A stretch of 64,000 bases of DNA from Bacillus sp. MM2020_1 (GCA_011250595.1 JAANMP010000001.1:1-64000), one strand, 5' to 3'; counted from the stretch's first letter, positions 34,079 through 42,994 are shown. The notes: generated by a model not told the origin, from the sequence alone. Program-made: numbers and translations.

Positions 34079-36112
34079 TTAGTGAGAATGCAAACTGCTC
34101 TCTTCCATCCAATAGGCTTCCCGGATATTGATTTGCTTACGAATTTTCCGGGTGACATCGATTGTGATTTCGCCTTCTTCGTACAAGTTCTGAATTGCAT
34201 CTCGTTCTGCTTGAAATGCTTTAACGTGTAATTCTCTTTGTAATTGTGTGTAATGAGTAGAATCTGCGCCTTTTTTAGCTAGTTTTAATTTCATGATCAA
34301 TTCGCTATATTCCCCGATGATCGCTAAATAAACATTTGCATATTCAGAAGTCATTTGATTCTTCAAATACTGAATTGCAGCTTTCGCCATGTTTACTTTA
34401 AGTCGAATGACCTTTTTAATTTGTGCTTGGCGTTGTTTAAGCTGTTCTTTGTTATTTGGCAGAAAAAGATGAGTAATCTGGTACAGACTTCTTTTAACCA
34501 AGGTCCAAATAAACAATCTTCGATAGCGGATTCGGTTGGTAACCGCGAGCCTCATCCGTTGAATATGTTCCTCAGACATATAAGCCATTTCACGATCAAT
34601 TTGTCCTTCTTTTTTTAATTTTTCAATATAGTTGGTCTCGGCATCGAGGGCCTTCATCCGAATTTCCGTTTCTACTAATTTCAGTTGCCCGCTGTTCTCC
34701 TCGCTCATGGTGGTAAGCCGATTTCGGAGTTGATTGTACGATGAAATAACAGAGACTGCTGCTCCACGATTCTCATCATTCATCAATTCACGAATCGAAC
34801 GAATTGCGGAGTCAATCGTTCGGATCAGGGCGACCCGCTCCATTTCCTTACCAAGTTCATCTGTGTTTCCTTTTTCGGGCAGTGCCAGACTCGGTAAGAG
34901 GATGCTTGCTGCGACTAGTGTAACCAGAATTACCCCGGCAGCAATAAAGATGAATAACGAGCGCTGCGGAAAGGGACTCCCACTCTCTAGTACATAAGGA
35001 ATCGTAAATGCCCCAGCCAGTGTAACGGCTCCTCTTACACCAGAAATCGTAAGGATGCCAACCGCTCTCATAGATGGCATTTGAATTTGCTTTTTCAGCC
35101 ATCCCCACTGCCAGGCAGCCACAATCCACAAGAAACGAAGGACAAATAGGGCGGCAGAAATAATGAAAATATACTTGCTCACCTGCCAATTATTAAACAG
35201 CGGGTCTTGAAAGATTTCACTGATTACATTCGGTATTTGCAGGCCTAACAGCACAAATACTAATCCGTTTAAAATATAGATTAGAACGGTCCATGTACTT
35301 TGGGAAACCACTTGCAATTGCATGGCAGGGGATTGATCCCGATCTCGAAAAATGGTATGAACTATACCTGCTGCAACGACAGATAAGATTCCTGAAAGAT
35401 GAAAATGCTCAACGATGTAAAAAATCACGAATGGGGTAAGGAGTTGGATCAGCATGTGAATTGTTACATCTTCCATCCCCAACCGTCGAATAAAAATTTT
35501 CAGTTGAATAATAAGAAAAGAAAGAAAGGCGCCGCCGGCGATGCCTCCAATCGAAATCACTAAAAAGCTCCAACTTGCATCAACCAATGAAAAAACGCCC
35601 GTTACCGTTGCTGCAACGGCAAATTTAAAAGCAACTAAACCTGACGCATCATTCATTAGTCCTTCCCCTTCAAGGACATGCATAATGGTTTGTGGTATCT
35701 TTACCCTACTTGATATGGCACTCACGGCAACGACATCAGTAGGAGAAAGAATCGCTGCTAACGCGAAAGCGGCTGGTAAGGGAATGGATGGGATAAGCCA
35801 ATAGATTAAGTACCCAATCGCGTATACGGTAACAAACACAAGCCCGAGAGCCATCAACAGAATCGGTTTCCGCAATTTCCATAATGCTTGCCTGGATACA
35901 TTTTTGCCATCATGAAATAGCAGGGGAGCGATAAATAATACGAAGAACAATTCCGGCTCCATAGGGATTTCGATTCCTAACGGAAGTGCCGCAAGCAAAA
36001 CCCCTAATGCAATTTGGATAAGTGGCACTGGTATGTATGGCATAAAATGATGAATGAAACTGGACAAGCCGATAATAGCGAGTAGTAAAAGGGTAAGTAG
36101 AAAAAATTCCAT
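34079..36112 (-). CDS. nhaK: Monovalent cation/proton antiporter (CPA1), NhaK-like
   Basis: 677 residues: an N-terminal membrane part of about 12 helices (to ~residue 410) and a long cytoplasmic tail. Visible CPA1 marks: FIAPLLFHDG, AILSPTDVVAVSAI, and the ion-binding GEGLMNDASGLVAF with the paired Asn-Asp, then SGVRGAVTLAGAF. Length and tail match B. subtilis NhaK (YvgP), which exchanges Na+, K+, Li+ or Rb+ for protons and helps pH and salt tolerance. AGGAGAGGAG precedes the ATG. Single gene. Confidence 0.88.
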   Translation of the reverse strand: MEFFLLTLLLLAIIGLSSFIHHFMPYIPVPLIQIALGVLLAALPLGIEIPMEPELFFVLFIAPLLFHDGKNVSRQALWKLRKPILLMALGLVFVTVYAIGYLIYWLIPSIPLPAAFALAAILSPTDVVAVSAISSRVKIPQTIMHVLEGEGLMNDASGLVAFKFAVAATVTGVFSLVDASWSFLVISIGGIAGGAFLSFLIIQLKIFIRRLGMEDVTIHMLIQLLTPFVIFYIVEHFHLSGILSVVAAGIVHTIFRDRDQSPAMQLQVVSQSTWTVLIYILNGLVFVLLGLQIPNVISEIFQDPLFNNWQVSKYIFIISAALFVLRFLWIVAAWQWGWLKKQIQMPSMRAVGILTISGVRGAVTLAGAFTIPYVLESGSPFPQRSLFIFIAAGVILVTLVAASILLPSLALPEKGNTDELGKEMERVALIRTIDSAIRSIRELMNDENRGAAVSVISSYNQLRNRLTTMSEENSGQLKLVETEIRMKALDAETNYIEKLKKEGQIDREMAYMSEEHIQRMRLAVTNRIRYRRLFIWTLVKRSLYQITHLFLPNNKEQLKQRQAQIKKVIRLKVNMAKAAIQYLKNQMTSEYANVYLAIIGEYSELIMKLKLAKKGADSTHYTQLQRELHVKAFQAERDAIQNLYEEGEITIDVTRKIRKQINIREAYWMEESSLHSH

Positions 36113-36237
36113 ATCGTGTCTCCTCTCCTAAGTATTTTGTGTAACAAGGGGACTTTTCAACACGTTAAAGCACCATTTCCTATTTTTTAAAAATAAGCGA
36201 CTTGCACTGTCCGAAACATTCGGTTCAGCGGTAATTA

Positions 36238-36610
36238 TAGGAAGCGTATGGTGCCTTTGGAAGTGAAAAAAATGGTTCAGTGGTAATCCTAGGAACTGCA
36301 TGGTGCCTGTGGAAGTGGAAAAAGTGGTCCAACGGTAACTAGTGGAAGTGACTAATGCCCGTGGAGGTAGAAAAAGTGGTCTAACGGTAACTAGTGGAAG
36401 TGACTAATGCCCGTGGAGGTAGAAAAAGTGGTCCAACGGTAACTAGTGGAAGCGACTAATGCCCGTGGAGGTAGAAAAAGTGGTCCAACGGTAACTAGTG
36501 GAGCGACTAGTGCCTGTGGAGGTAGAAAAAGTGGTTCAACGGTAACTAGTGGAAGCGACTAATGCCCGTGGAGGTCGAAAAATTAGTTCAACGGTAACTA
36601 GTGGAGGTAA
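36238..36610. repeat. Tandem 52-bp repeat array, second locus
   Basis: Regular units start at 36342, 36394, 36446, 36498, 36549 and 36601, with one 51-bp unit that lost an A; two diverged units precede them from about 36238, and the unit starting at 36601 is only a fragment. The consensus shares TAACTAGTGGAAGCGACTAATGCCC and AGAAAAAGTGGTCCAACGG-like sequence with the array at 1462-1721 but differs in the middle (GTGGAGGT against ATTGAGTG). No spacers and no gene. It fills most of the 36113-36677 gap, upstream of nhaK and downstream of the aminotransferase gene. Confidence 0.93.
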
Positions 36611-36647
36611 CCAGTCCCTATAAGGCGGTAAAATTCAGTAGACAAAA

Positions 36648-36674
36648 AAGTAACCGGGCGATTTGCCCGGTTTG
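36648..36674 (-). terminator. Intrinsic terminator of the branched-chain aminotransferase gene
   Basis: On the minus strand AACCGGGC and GCCCGGTT flank a 5-nt loop and are followed by ACTTTTTTG. Confidence 0.85.
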
Positions 36675-36677
36675 CTT

Positions 36678-37760
36678 TTACACTTCTACCTGTTCAACTT
36701 TCACTGTCCAGTTAAAAGGATCTTCTTTTTTCCCAAGTTGGATGCCGATCATTTCGTCATAAATGCGTTGAGAGAGTTCACCAATTTTATAATCATTGAT
36801 GGCAATTGCGTGTTCATTCCAAGTTAATTCGCCTACAGGAGAAATAACAGCAGCCGTTCCTGCACCAAAGACTTCTTCCAGTTCTCCGCGCGCATGTGCA
36901 GCAAATACCTCTTCAATTGAAATTCTCTCTTCTCGTACAGGGATATTCCAATATTTTAGTAATTCAATCACGGAATCACGTGTAACACCCGGCAAAATAC
37001 TGCCATTTAATCGTGGTGTTACCACTTCGCCATTGATTTTGAAGAAGATATTCATACTGCCAACTTCTTCGACATATTTATTCTCTTTCGCATCAAGCCA
37101 GAGAATTTGGGCAAATCCATTTTCATCAGCTTTTTCCTGCGCTTTCAAACTAGCTGCATAATTTCCGGCCGTCTTCACATGACCTACGCCGCCAATAACA
37201 GCCCGAACATACTGTTCTTCTACATAAATTCTAACAGGGCTTAATTGGTCTCCATAATAAGCTCCCGATGGAGAAAGAATAACTAGCAATTTATATTGTT
37301 TCGCAGGTCGAACACCAAGATAGGGTTCGGTTGAGAATATAAACGGACGAATGTAAAGAGAAGTCCCCTCACCATCAGGAACCCAATCTTTTTCTGTTAA
37401 AATCAATTGTTTAATCGCTTCTAATAAAAAGTCCTCATCAATCTGCGGAATGCACAGTCTTTCGCATGAGTCATTCAAACGCTTCATGTTTTTTTCAGGA
37501 CGGAAGAGTTGAATGGTTCCATCTGCTGCTTTATAAGCTTTCATTCCCTCGAAGATTGCTTGCCCATAGTGAAAAACCATCGCGGACGGTTCGAGTGTTA
37601 ATGGCTCGTAAGGAGTAATTCGCGCGTCAAACCAGCCGATTTCATGTTGATAATCCATCACAAACATATAATCAGTAAAATATTTGCCGAAACCTAGGGA
37701 TGAAAAATCAGGCTTTTCCTTTAAAACTTCTCTCTGAACAAATCCAATTTCTTGTTTCAT
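36678..37760 (-). CDS. ilvE: Branched-chain amino acid aminotransferase
   Basis: 360-residue fold-type IV PLP enzyme that transaminates Leu, Ile and Val with 2-oxoglutarate; it resembles B. subtilis YwaA (IlvK). Visible: FGKYFTDYMFVMDY at the start, FHYGQAIFEGMKAY, the PLP Lys in HVKTAGNYAASL, EVGSMNIFFKI and FGAGTAAVISPVG. I chose the ATG at 37760, which follows AGAGGTG; the frame continues 12 codons upstream without a site. The leader shows no T box, so I see no tRNA-responsive control. Confidence 0.92.
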   Translation of the reverse strand: MKQEIGFVQREVLKEKPDFSSLGFGKYFTDYMFVMDYQHEIGWFDARITPYEPLTLEPSAMVFHYGQAIFEGMKAYKAADGTIQLFRPEKNMKRLNDSCERLCIPQIDEDFLLEAIKQLILTEKDWVPDGEGTSLYIRPFIFSTEPYLGVRPAKQYKLLVILSPSGAYYGDQLSPVRIYVEEQYVRAVIGGVGHVKTAGNYAASLKAQEKADENGFAQILWLDAKENKYVEEVGSMNIFFKINGEVVTPRLNGSILPGVTRDSVIELLKYWNIPVREERISIEEVFAAHARGELEEVFGAGTAAVISPVGELTWNEHAIAINDYKIGELSQRIYDEMIGIQLGKKEDPFNWTVKVEQVEV

Positions 37761-38119
37761 GGTCACACCTCTTGTCAATTCTCTACTTTCCATCATGAAA
37801 GCAGGCTACGTTCCCTTGAATAATCGTTTGTAACATAAAGGATTCAAATAAGGTTGAAGATTTGTAATTAACTGTATTATCTAACTATACCATTTATCTA
37901 GTATACACTTCCATACTCTAGATTTAGGAAAAACAAATTATTGAGTAATATTGAACCGTATAGATACTACCATGAAAATGATACTAATCAAAAGTGGTAA
38001 GCGACTCAAGAGATGGGATTATTTAACTAATTGCTCTTTAAAAAAATACATGTTACCATAAGGTCACATGATAGATGATAATGTTTAAGGAATTACATCT
38101 TCACGAAAGGGTAGGAGCC
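37761..38119. other. Divergent intergenic region
   Basis: About 360 nt between the aminotransferase gene and the ArsR-SRPBCC gene. A+T-rich, with no recognisable riboswitch, repeat or open frame beyond short extensions of the two flanking genes. Confidence 0.5.
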
Positions 38120-38920
38120 ATGGAAGACAACCTTTCCATAGTATTTAAAGCCTTAGGTCACCCAATCCGAAGGCGGATATTGGATATTCTAAAGCAATCA
38201 GCTAAAACAACTAGTGAACTTATTGAATATTTTCCAGAAGTAACGAGATATGCGATTATGAAGCATTTAACGATTTTGGAGGAAGGGAAATTGGTGGTGG
38301 TTAGGCGGGAAGGAAAATACAGGCGCAATTTCCTTAATGCCGTTCCCCTTCAGGAAATGCATAACCGCTGGGTTGGACAATACATGCAATCCACCGCCAA
38401 TTCACTTCTTAATTTAAGGTCAATCATTGAAAAAACAGGAGGAGAGTCAGACATGAAAACTACAAATCAAGAACAAAGCAGTGCTTTTCGGATTGAACAG
38501 GAGATCGAGATCAATGCACCAAGGGATCAGGTATTTAAAGCATTAACCGAACAAATTGGGGATTGGTGGGAATTCAGAATTGCTCCCAAAGGGGTATCCT
38601 CCCATTTTACTTTTGATCCCATACCAGGAGGGCAATTTATCGAAAGATGGGGCGATAAGGAAGGAGCAGTCTGGGGTAATGTTTATTATGTAAATGCTCC
38701 AGAAGAAATTCGCCTGCAAGGTCATTTAGGGATGCGAGGAGCAGTGAACAGTTCCTATACTTACAAGTTAATAGACAAGGATGAAGGAACTTTGCTTCAA
38801 CTCTCACATACGGCGTCCGGCATTATCCAAGAGGACTGGGAATCATCGCATACAGAAGGTTGGAAATATCTGCTCGGCACCTTGCTTAAGAATTATGTGG
38901 AAAAAAATAAATCTTTATAG
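38120..38920 (+). CDS. ArsR-type HTH fused to an SRPBCC (AHSA1-like) domain
   Basis: 266 residues. Residues ~1-100 form an ArsR winged helix: FKALGHPIRRRILDILKQS, then TSELIEYFPEVTRYAIMKHL as recognition region. From ~125 on there is an AHSA1/SRPBCC barrel (INAPRDQVFKALTEQIGDWW, FTFDPIPGGQFIERW, HTEGWKYLLGTLL). Such fusions probably sense a hydrophobic ligand in the barrel and control DNA binding. I start at the ATG at 38120; ATGs up to 45 nt upstream are possible. A second SRPBCC gene follows 24 nt later, so the pair is an operon. Confidence 0.8.
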   Translation: MEDNLSIVFKALGHPIRRRILDILKQSAKTTSELIEYFPEVTRYAIMKHLTILEEGKLVVVRREGKYRRNFLNAVPLQEMHNRWVGQYMQSTANSLLNLRSIIEKTGGESDMKTTNQEQSSAFRIEQEIEINAPRDQVFKALTEQIGDWWEFRIAPKGVSSHFTFDPIPGGQFIERWGDKEGAVWGNVYYVNAPEEIRLQGHLGMRGAVNSSYTYKLIDKDEGTLLQLSHTASGIIQEDWESSHTEGWKYLLGTLLKNYVEKNKSL

Positions 38921-38944
38921 GATCAATAAAGGGAGGTGTAGCAT

Positions 38945-39385
38945 GTGGTAGATGTTTTTACTGAGATCATCATCCAGTGTCCTGTGGATCAAGTTTCAAA
39001 GTACGCAGCCGACCCTGACAATGCTCCGAATTGGTATGTAAATATTCAATCAGCACAATGGCAAACCGAAAAACCATTGAAAGTGGGCTCTAGGGTTGCC
39101 TTTAAAGCACAATTTCTTGGAAGGGAACTTGCATATATTTATGAAATAACAGAATTTATTCTTGAAAAAAAGCTTGTGATGAGAACGGCACAGGGACCTT
39201 TTCCAATGGAGACAACCTATACTTGGGAGGCTTTAGAGGGCAATCGAACGCGAATGACATTAAGAAACAAAGGAAATCCAACCGGTTTTTCTAAAGTTTT
39301 CGCGCCAATTATGGCTCCGATGATGAAAAGAGCAAATATAAAAGATTTAAAAAAAATTAAGGATATCCTTGAATCTAAAAAATAG
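38945..39385 (+). CDS. SRPBCC family protein
   Basis: 146 residues of the START/Bet v1-like fold: [20 protein letters not shown] at the start and a long C-terminal helix ending [15 protein letters not shown]. The family binds hydrophobic ligands; the role here is unknown. The GTG start is supported by GGGAGGTG; an ATG two bases earlier runs directly into a stop. Cotranscribed with the ArsR-SRPBCC fusion upstream. Confidence 0.78.
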   Translation: MVDVFTEIIIQCPVDQVSKYAADPDNAPNWYVNIQSAQWQTEKPLKVGSRVAFKAQFLGRELAYIYEITEFILEKKLVMRTAQGPFPMETTYTWEALEGNRTRMTLRNKGNPTGFSKVFAPIMAPMMKRANIKDLKKIKDILESKK

Positions 39386-39396
39386 AAGTTCAAAAA

Positions 39397-39421
39397 GAAA
39401 AACGCCACAATTGGGCGTCTA
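39397..39421 (-). terminator. Terminator for the small gene at 39431
   Basis: On the minus strand GACGCCC-AATT-GTGGCGTC-like stem followed by TTTTTCTTTTT. It may serve the converging SRPBCC gene as well. Confidence 0.65.
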
Positions 39422-39430
39422 ATCAGTTGA

Positions 39431-39598
39431 TCATTGCTGTTCACTGTTTTCTGTGGAATTCGTAAATGCATTTGGGTCAACCGTGTTTGCTCCGTAATCT
39501 GGGACATTACTGGCATGCTCTTTATGATACTGGGTTCCTGAACCTTGTCCAGTAGGACCCGCTTTCCCTTTTTGTTGGTTGTTTTGTTGATTTGGCAT
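39431..39598 (-). CDS. Small Gln/Asn-rich hydrophilic protein
   Basis: 55 residues, starting MPNQQNNQQKGKAGPTGQGS and ending with TNSTENSEQQ. There is an almost perfect ribosome-binding site (AGGAGGTGAAAATT then ATG) and a terminator right after the stop, so it is a real gene in spite of its size. The composition (no Cys, Trp or Leu, many Gln, Asn, Gly) resembles small spore or spore-coat proteins, but I do not recognise a family. Convergent to the SRPBCC gene. Confidence 0.7.
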   Translation of the reverse strand: MPNQQNNQQKGKAGPTGQGSGTQYHKEHASNVPDYGANTVDPNAFTNSTENSEQQ

Positions 39599-39732
39599 AA
39601 TTTTCACCTCCTAAACACAAAGAGTAGTATTTGTAGTATGAATGAATTTATTCTATAGAGAAGCGATAATTTGAAACTTTCTCCGACTTTCTCCGTATAC
39701 TTAGAACAAAGCCTAAAAGGAGATGTGAAGGA

Positions 39733-40116
39733 ATGTTCCTAGCAGAACTTCAAGCAGAGGAGAGAAAGGCGTTTCTTGAACTTGCTGCGCTGATTGCCAA
39801 AATTGATGGAAAAGTATCTATTTTCGAGAATTCCATACTTATTAAGTACCAAAAGGAAATGGGATTTGAGGATTATAAAATAAAGGGTCTCGAAATTGGG
39901 AAAATCCTTAAAGTATTTAAGACTGAACGATCAAAAAATATTGTCTTAACCGAACTCCTTCAACTCATCTATAGCGATGGAGTTTTTCATGATCAAGAAA
40001 GCGAAACTATTCAATTCATCAAGTCGTACTTCGGCTTTGATTCCAATGAGTATGGAAGTTTCAAGGATTGGATTGTTAAAATAAAGGAATTAACGGTGTC
40101 TAAAGGGAAACATTAG
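39733..40116 (+). CDS. TerB-like helical protein
   Basis: 127 residues, all-helical in appearance. The pattern FLELAALIAKIDGKVSIFEN and LLQLIYSDGVFHDQESETI, two helix pairs each with an acidic D-G turn, is like TerB/DjlA-type tellurite-resistance domains. The function is unknown. AAAAGGAGATGTGAAGG precedes the ATG. Confidence 0.6.
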   Translation: MFLAELQAEERKAFLELAALIAKIDGKVSIFENSILIKYQKEMGFEDYKIKGLEIGKILKVFKTERSKNIVLTELLQLIYSDGVFHDQESETIQFIKSYFGFDSNEYGSFKDWIVKIKELTVSKGKH

Positions 40117-40182
40117 CTTCTTTCGTGCGGTTTTGATTCTGAAAAGAATATAAACAAACTCCGAATTAATAGAGTTTGGAAA

Positions 40183-40215
40183 ACACACAGGCATAAAAGC
40201 TTGTGTGTTTTTTTA
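40183..40215 (+). terminator. Intrinsic terminator
   Basis: ACACACAGGC and GCTTGTGTGT flank a 6-nt loop, then seven T residues. It follows the TerB-like gene and insulates the PII operon. Confidence 0.85.
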
Positions 40216-40288
40216 ATTGCAAAAAAATCTAGAGATCAATGATTTTTATATAAAAATTTTAGAATTTTCCGTTTTCCATAAATTTATA

Positions 40289-40324
40289 TTGACGGACATT
40301 CCCTGTGTGTTATATATTTTAACA
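40289..40324 (+). promoter_or_regulatory. Promoter and GlnR/TnrA box of the PII-amt operon
   Basis: TGTTATATATTTTAACA (40308-40324) matches all fixed positions of the TnrA/GlnR consensus TGTNANAWWWTNTNACA. It overlaps the -10 region of a plausible promoter, TTGACG (40289) with TATATT 18 nt on. A site over the -10 suits repression (GlnR under nitrogen excess) better than TnrA activation, which uses sites farther upstream. Alternatively the true promoter lies downstream. Confidence 0.75.
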
Positions 40325-40362
40325 TAATGATGTTAGGAAATATAACATGAGGGGCTGATTCT

Positions 40363-40722
40363 ATGAAAAAGATTGAGGCAATCATTCGACCGGAGAGGCT
40401 CACGGAGACGATAAAAGGATTAAAAAAAATAGGAATTACAGGTTTTACGGTTTCACAGGTTGTTGGCAGAGGGAAACAAAAAGATACTCAAGGAGTGTAT
40501 CGCGGGAAAAATTATCAGGTTACACTCCACCCAAAAGTGAAAATGGAAATTGTGTTATCGGACTATTTGGTAGAGTCTACGATTCAGACAATTGTTAAGT
40601 CTGCTCAGACCAGTGAAGATGGTGACGGTAAAATTTATGTATATCCAATTCTAGAAGCATATAACATTCGGACAGGGACAATTGACTATGATATCGAAGA
40701 TTTGGCGAAGGGTGAGGGGTGA
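40363..40722 (+). CDS. PII nitrogen regulatory protein (GlnK/GlnB type)
   Basis: 119 residues, a PII trimer subunit that binds ATP/ADP and 2-oxoglutarate and gates the ammonium transporter. Visible: KKIEAIIRPERLTETIKGL, the T-loop GVYRGKNYQVTLHPKVK with Tyr, and GDGKIYVYPILEAYNIRTG with the nucleotide-binding residues. In B. subtilis NrgB follows NrgA; here PII comes first. The stop is 4 nt before the transporter start, so the two are coupled. Confidence 0.93.
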   Translation: MKKIEAIIRPERLTETIKGLKKIGITGFTVSQVVGRGKQKDTQGVYRGKNYQVTLHPKVKMEIVLSDYLVESTIQTIVKSAQTSEDGDGKIYVYPILEAYNIRTGTIDYDIEDLAKGEG

Positions 40723-40726
40723 TCTT

Positions 40727-42037
40727 TTGGAACTAATGTACATAAATACGGTCTGGGTTGTCCTTGCTGCAGCTATGGTGTTGTTTATGGAAGGTGGATT
40801 TAGTTTACTCGAAGCCGGGTTTGTCCGAACAAAAAATGCTGTAAATGTGACGATGAAAATATTTGTAGACTTGACGATAGGAGCTTTGGCATTTTGGCTT
40901 ATCGGATTTGGGATTATGTTTGGAAAAGATGCATTTGGATTCATTGGGACTAGTCTTCTTGGAAGTCCCGAGAAAATTGCACTTTCTATTGAATTGCCAA
41001 GTGTTGCTTTTGTCCTTTTTCAAATGGGATTTGCTGTGGCCTGTGTCTCGATTATTTCGGGAGCAGTGGCTGAACGGATGAATTTTAAAGCCTACGTAGT
41101 CACAGCCGCGCTTATTTGTATGATAATCTATCCTCTCTCCGGTCATTGGATCTGGAACAGCGATGGATGGCTAGAGAAGCTTGGAATGAAAGATTTTGCG
41201 GGTTCATCCGCGATTCATGCTCTCGGAGGGTTTACGGCTTTCACAATGGCAAAGCTTTTGGGACCGAGAAAAGGAAGGTTTAATTCGGATGGCAGCGTGA
41301 ATGTTTTTGCCCCCAGTAACATTCCTTTAGCTTCAGCAGGTGCCTTTATTTTGTGGTTCGGATGGTTTGCTTTTAATGCAGGAAGTACTTTAGATGCTTC
41401 CAGTTCAGCCCTGGCACCTATTGCCATTAATACGATGTTAGCCGGAGCAAGTGGCGGGTCAGCAGCTCTCTTTTTGACGATGAGAAAGTTCGGAAAAGCT
41501 GATCCGAGTATGACGATAAATGGAGTATTAGCCGGGCTGGTTGCGATAACTGCCGGATGCGCCTATGTTTCTGAATGGAGCGCGATCTTGATTGGAGCTT
41601 TAAGTGGTTTAATCGTGATTTATGCCACTCTGTTTGTCGACTATCTAAAGGTGGATGATCCAGTCGGGGCTGTGGCGGTTCATGGTTTCGGTGGTGTGTT
41701 TGGAACAATTGCTGTTGGATTCCTTGATCAGTCACAAGGCCTCCTAACAACTGGTGATTTCTCGCTTTTGAAGGTTCAGTTGCTAGGTGCGGTAGTGGTT
41801 ATTGTCTGGGGGTTAATTGGGGGAACTTTTATTGCAAAGGTATGCGAGAAGACTGTGGGTTTCCGGGCGACGGAACGGGAAGAAGACGAGGGGTTGGATA
41901 TGTCTTATCACGGGATCCCTGCTTACAATGAATTAGAACGTTTTACCGATATCCCAACCAGCCTCTTTAATTTTGAGGAAACAACAGGTATTACAGTTGC
42001 CTCGCCTGCTATTAGGAAAGAAAAGGAAGTAATTTAA
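40727..42037 (+). CDS. amt: Ammonium transporter (Amt)
   Basis: 437-residue Amt/Rh channel with 11 hydrophobic segments. Visible family marks: GGFSLLEAGFVRTKNAVNVT, FAGSSAIHALGGFTAF (first pore His) and AVAVHGFGGVFGTIAVG (second pore His). The cytoplasmic tail is ~45 residues. I choose the TTG at 40727, 7 nt behind GAGGGGTG; the ATG three codons later is the alternative. It is paired with PII and, through the GlnR/TnrA box, responds to nitrogen limitation. It differs at its N terminus from B. subtilis NrgA and may be a second Amt. Confidence 0.9.
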   Translation: MELMYINTVWVVLAAAMVLFMEGGFSLLEAGFVRTKNAVNVTMKIFVDLTIGALAFWLIGFGIMFGKDAFGFIGTSLLGSPEKIALSIELPSVAFVLFQMGFAVACVSIISGAVAERMNFKAYVVTAALICMIIYPLSGHWIWNSDGWLEKLGMKDFAGSSAIHALGGFTAFTMAKLLGPRKGRFNSDGSVNVFAPSNIPLASAGAFILWFGWFAFNAGSTLDASSSALAPIAINTMLAGASGGSAALFLTMRKFGKADPSMTINGVLAGLVAITAGCAYVSEWSAILIGALSGLIVIYATLFVDYLKVDDPVGAVAVHGFGGVFGTIAVGFLDQSQGLLTTGDFSLLKVQLLGAVVVIVWGLIGGTFIAKVCEKTVGFRATEREEDEGLDMSYHGIPAYNELERFTDIPTSLFNFEETTGITVASPAIRKEKEVI

Positions 42038-42091
42038 ATTTGCTGGATTCCCTTCGGGTACTCATAGATAAATGAATAATTAATCCATAAA

Positions 42092-42123
42092 AATGGCCCC
42101 CTAGATAATAGGGGGCCTCTTTG
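42092..42123. terminator. Bidirectional terminator after amt
   Basis: GGCCCCCTA and TAGGGGGCC flank a 5-nt loop, followed by TCTTTGTG; the minus side has ATTTTTATGG. It lies between the converging amt and DUF2935 genes. Confidence 0.8.
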
Positions 42124-42145
42124 TGAGTGAATAGATATTTATGGG

Positions 42146-42994
42146 CTAACTTGATTGGGGCTTAACGCTTGTAAGGTGCGCATCAAACATATCAATGATT
42201 TCTAGGAATCTATCAGCTTCACGGAAAACATGGTCTGCTAATAATGGATGAATGATACTTTGTATTTTACATTGCTCAATTAAATCCCGAGCGGTTTTCT
42301 TGAAGTCCCGAAGCGATGTGACCGACACACGATTTTGATCTAGGAATTGATCTAAAAGAGGAACTGTTTGCGATTGTGGCTTCATAGATTCTAAGTCCCG
42401 TGCTTGGTACAGCAATTGATCAAAATCATTGCTGAAGTTCTGGGCTGTATCAACTAATTTCCTTTCGGACGGATCCAACAGATGCCCAATAAATTTAGCA
42501 TGGTCTGCCATAATCCTTAAGAAGAAGACATTTTCTTTAATAATGGCATCGGCAAGCGGTTTCAACTTACCTTCATTTAATTCAACTAAACGTTTTCTAA
42601 AATAATTAGCCTCCCTGCTTGTATGATCAACTAATAGAGGGAAGTTATTCGCCCCTGGCAATTTACATGTGAGGATTAATCCTAGTACTTTTCGCTTAAA
42701 TGCAAAAATATTAGTTGCTGCTTGTTGTACTTCTGAATTAAACCTTCTTATTTGCTCAGGATCTGTGTGATTTGTATAGGAATGTGCGGTTTGTTCGATG
42801 CGTTCAAACAATCGGTAAAATTGATTCGCCTCTTGGATTAGTTGAGTATCCTCTGCTCTAAAACCCAATCGAAGAAATAAAGAATGCTCTTTCATGATTC
42901 GAGCCCAAAAACGAATTTCATTTAAAGAGCGCTCTACGAACATTCCGGATGTAACACCGGTATCAGGATGTAATGCGCGTTCATCACTACTCAT
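42146..42994 (-). CDS. DUF2935 (hemerythrin/ferritin-like helical) protein
   Basis: 282 residues, two similar all-helical halves: FVERSLNEIRFWARIMKEHS with HTSREANYFRKRL in the first, AIIKENVFFLRIMADHAKFI with LLADHVFREADRFL in the second. The repeated E-FxxxRIM-xH and DH-xREA patterns are the metal-ligand-like residues of the DUF2935 family. The function is unknown; a di-metal site is plausible. The ATG at 42994 follows GGGGGG; a TTG two codons earlier is possible. Confidence 0.78.
   Translation of the reverse strand: MSSDERALHPDTGVTSGMFVERSLNEIRFWARIMKEHSLFLRLGFRAEDTQLIQEANQFYRLFERIEQTAHSYTNHTDPEQIRRFNSEVQQAATNIFAFKRKVLGLILTCKLPGANNFPLLVDHTSREANYFRKRLVELNEGKLKPLADAIIKENVFFLRIMADHAKFIGHLLDPSERKLVDTAQNFSNDFDQLLYQARDLESMKPQSQTVPLLDQFLDQNRVSVTSLRDFKKTARDLIEQCKIQSIIHPLLADHVFREADRFLEIIDMFDAHLTSVKPQSS

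Noticed and set aside
37761..38119. T-box leader upstream of the branched-chain aminotransferase gene
   Set aside because: No T-box sequence, specifier loop or terminator is visible.
39217..39516. 99-codon minus-strand frame over the SRPBCC gene end
   Set aside because: It is a shadow frame of the SRPBCC gene and of the true 55-codon gene at 39431-39598, with no ribosome-binding site.
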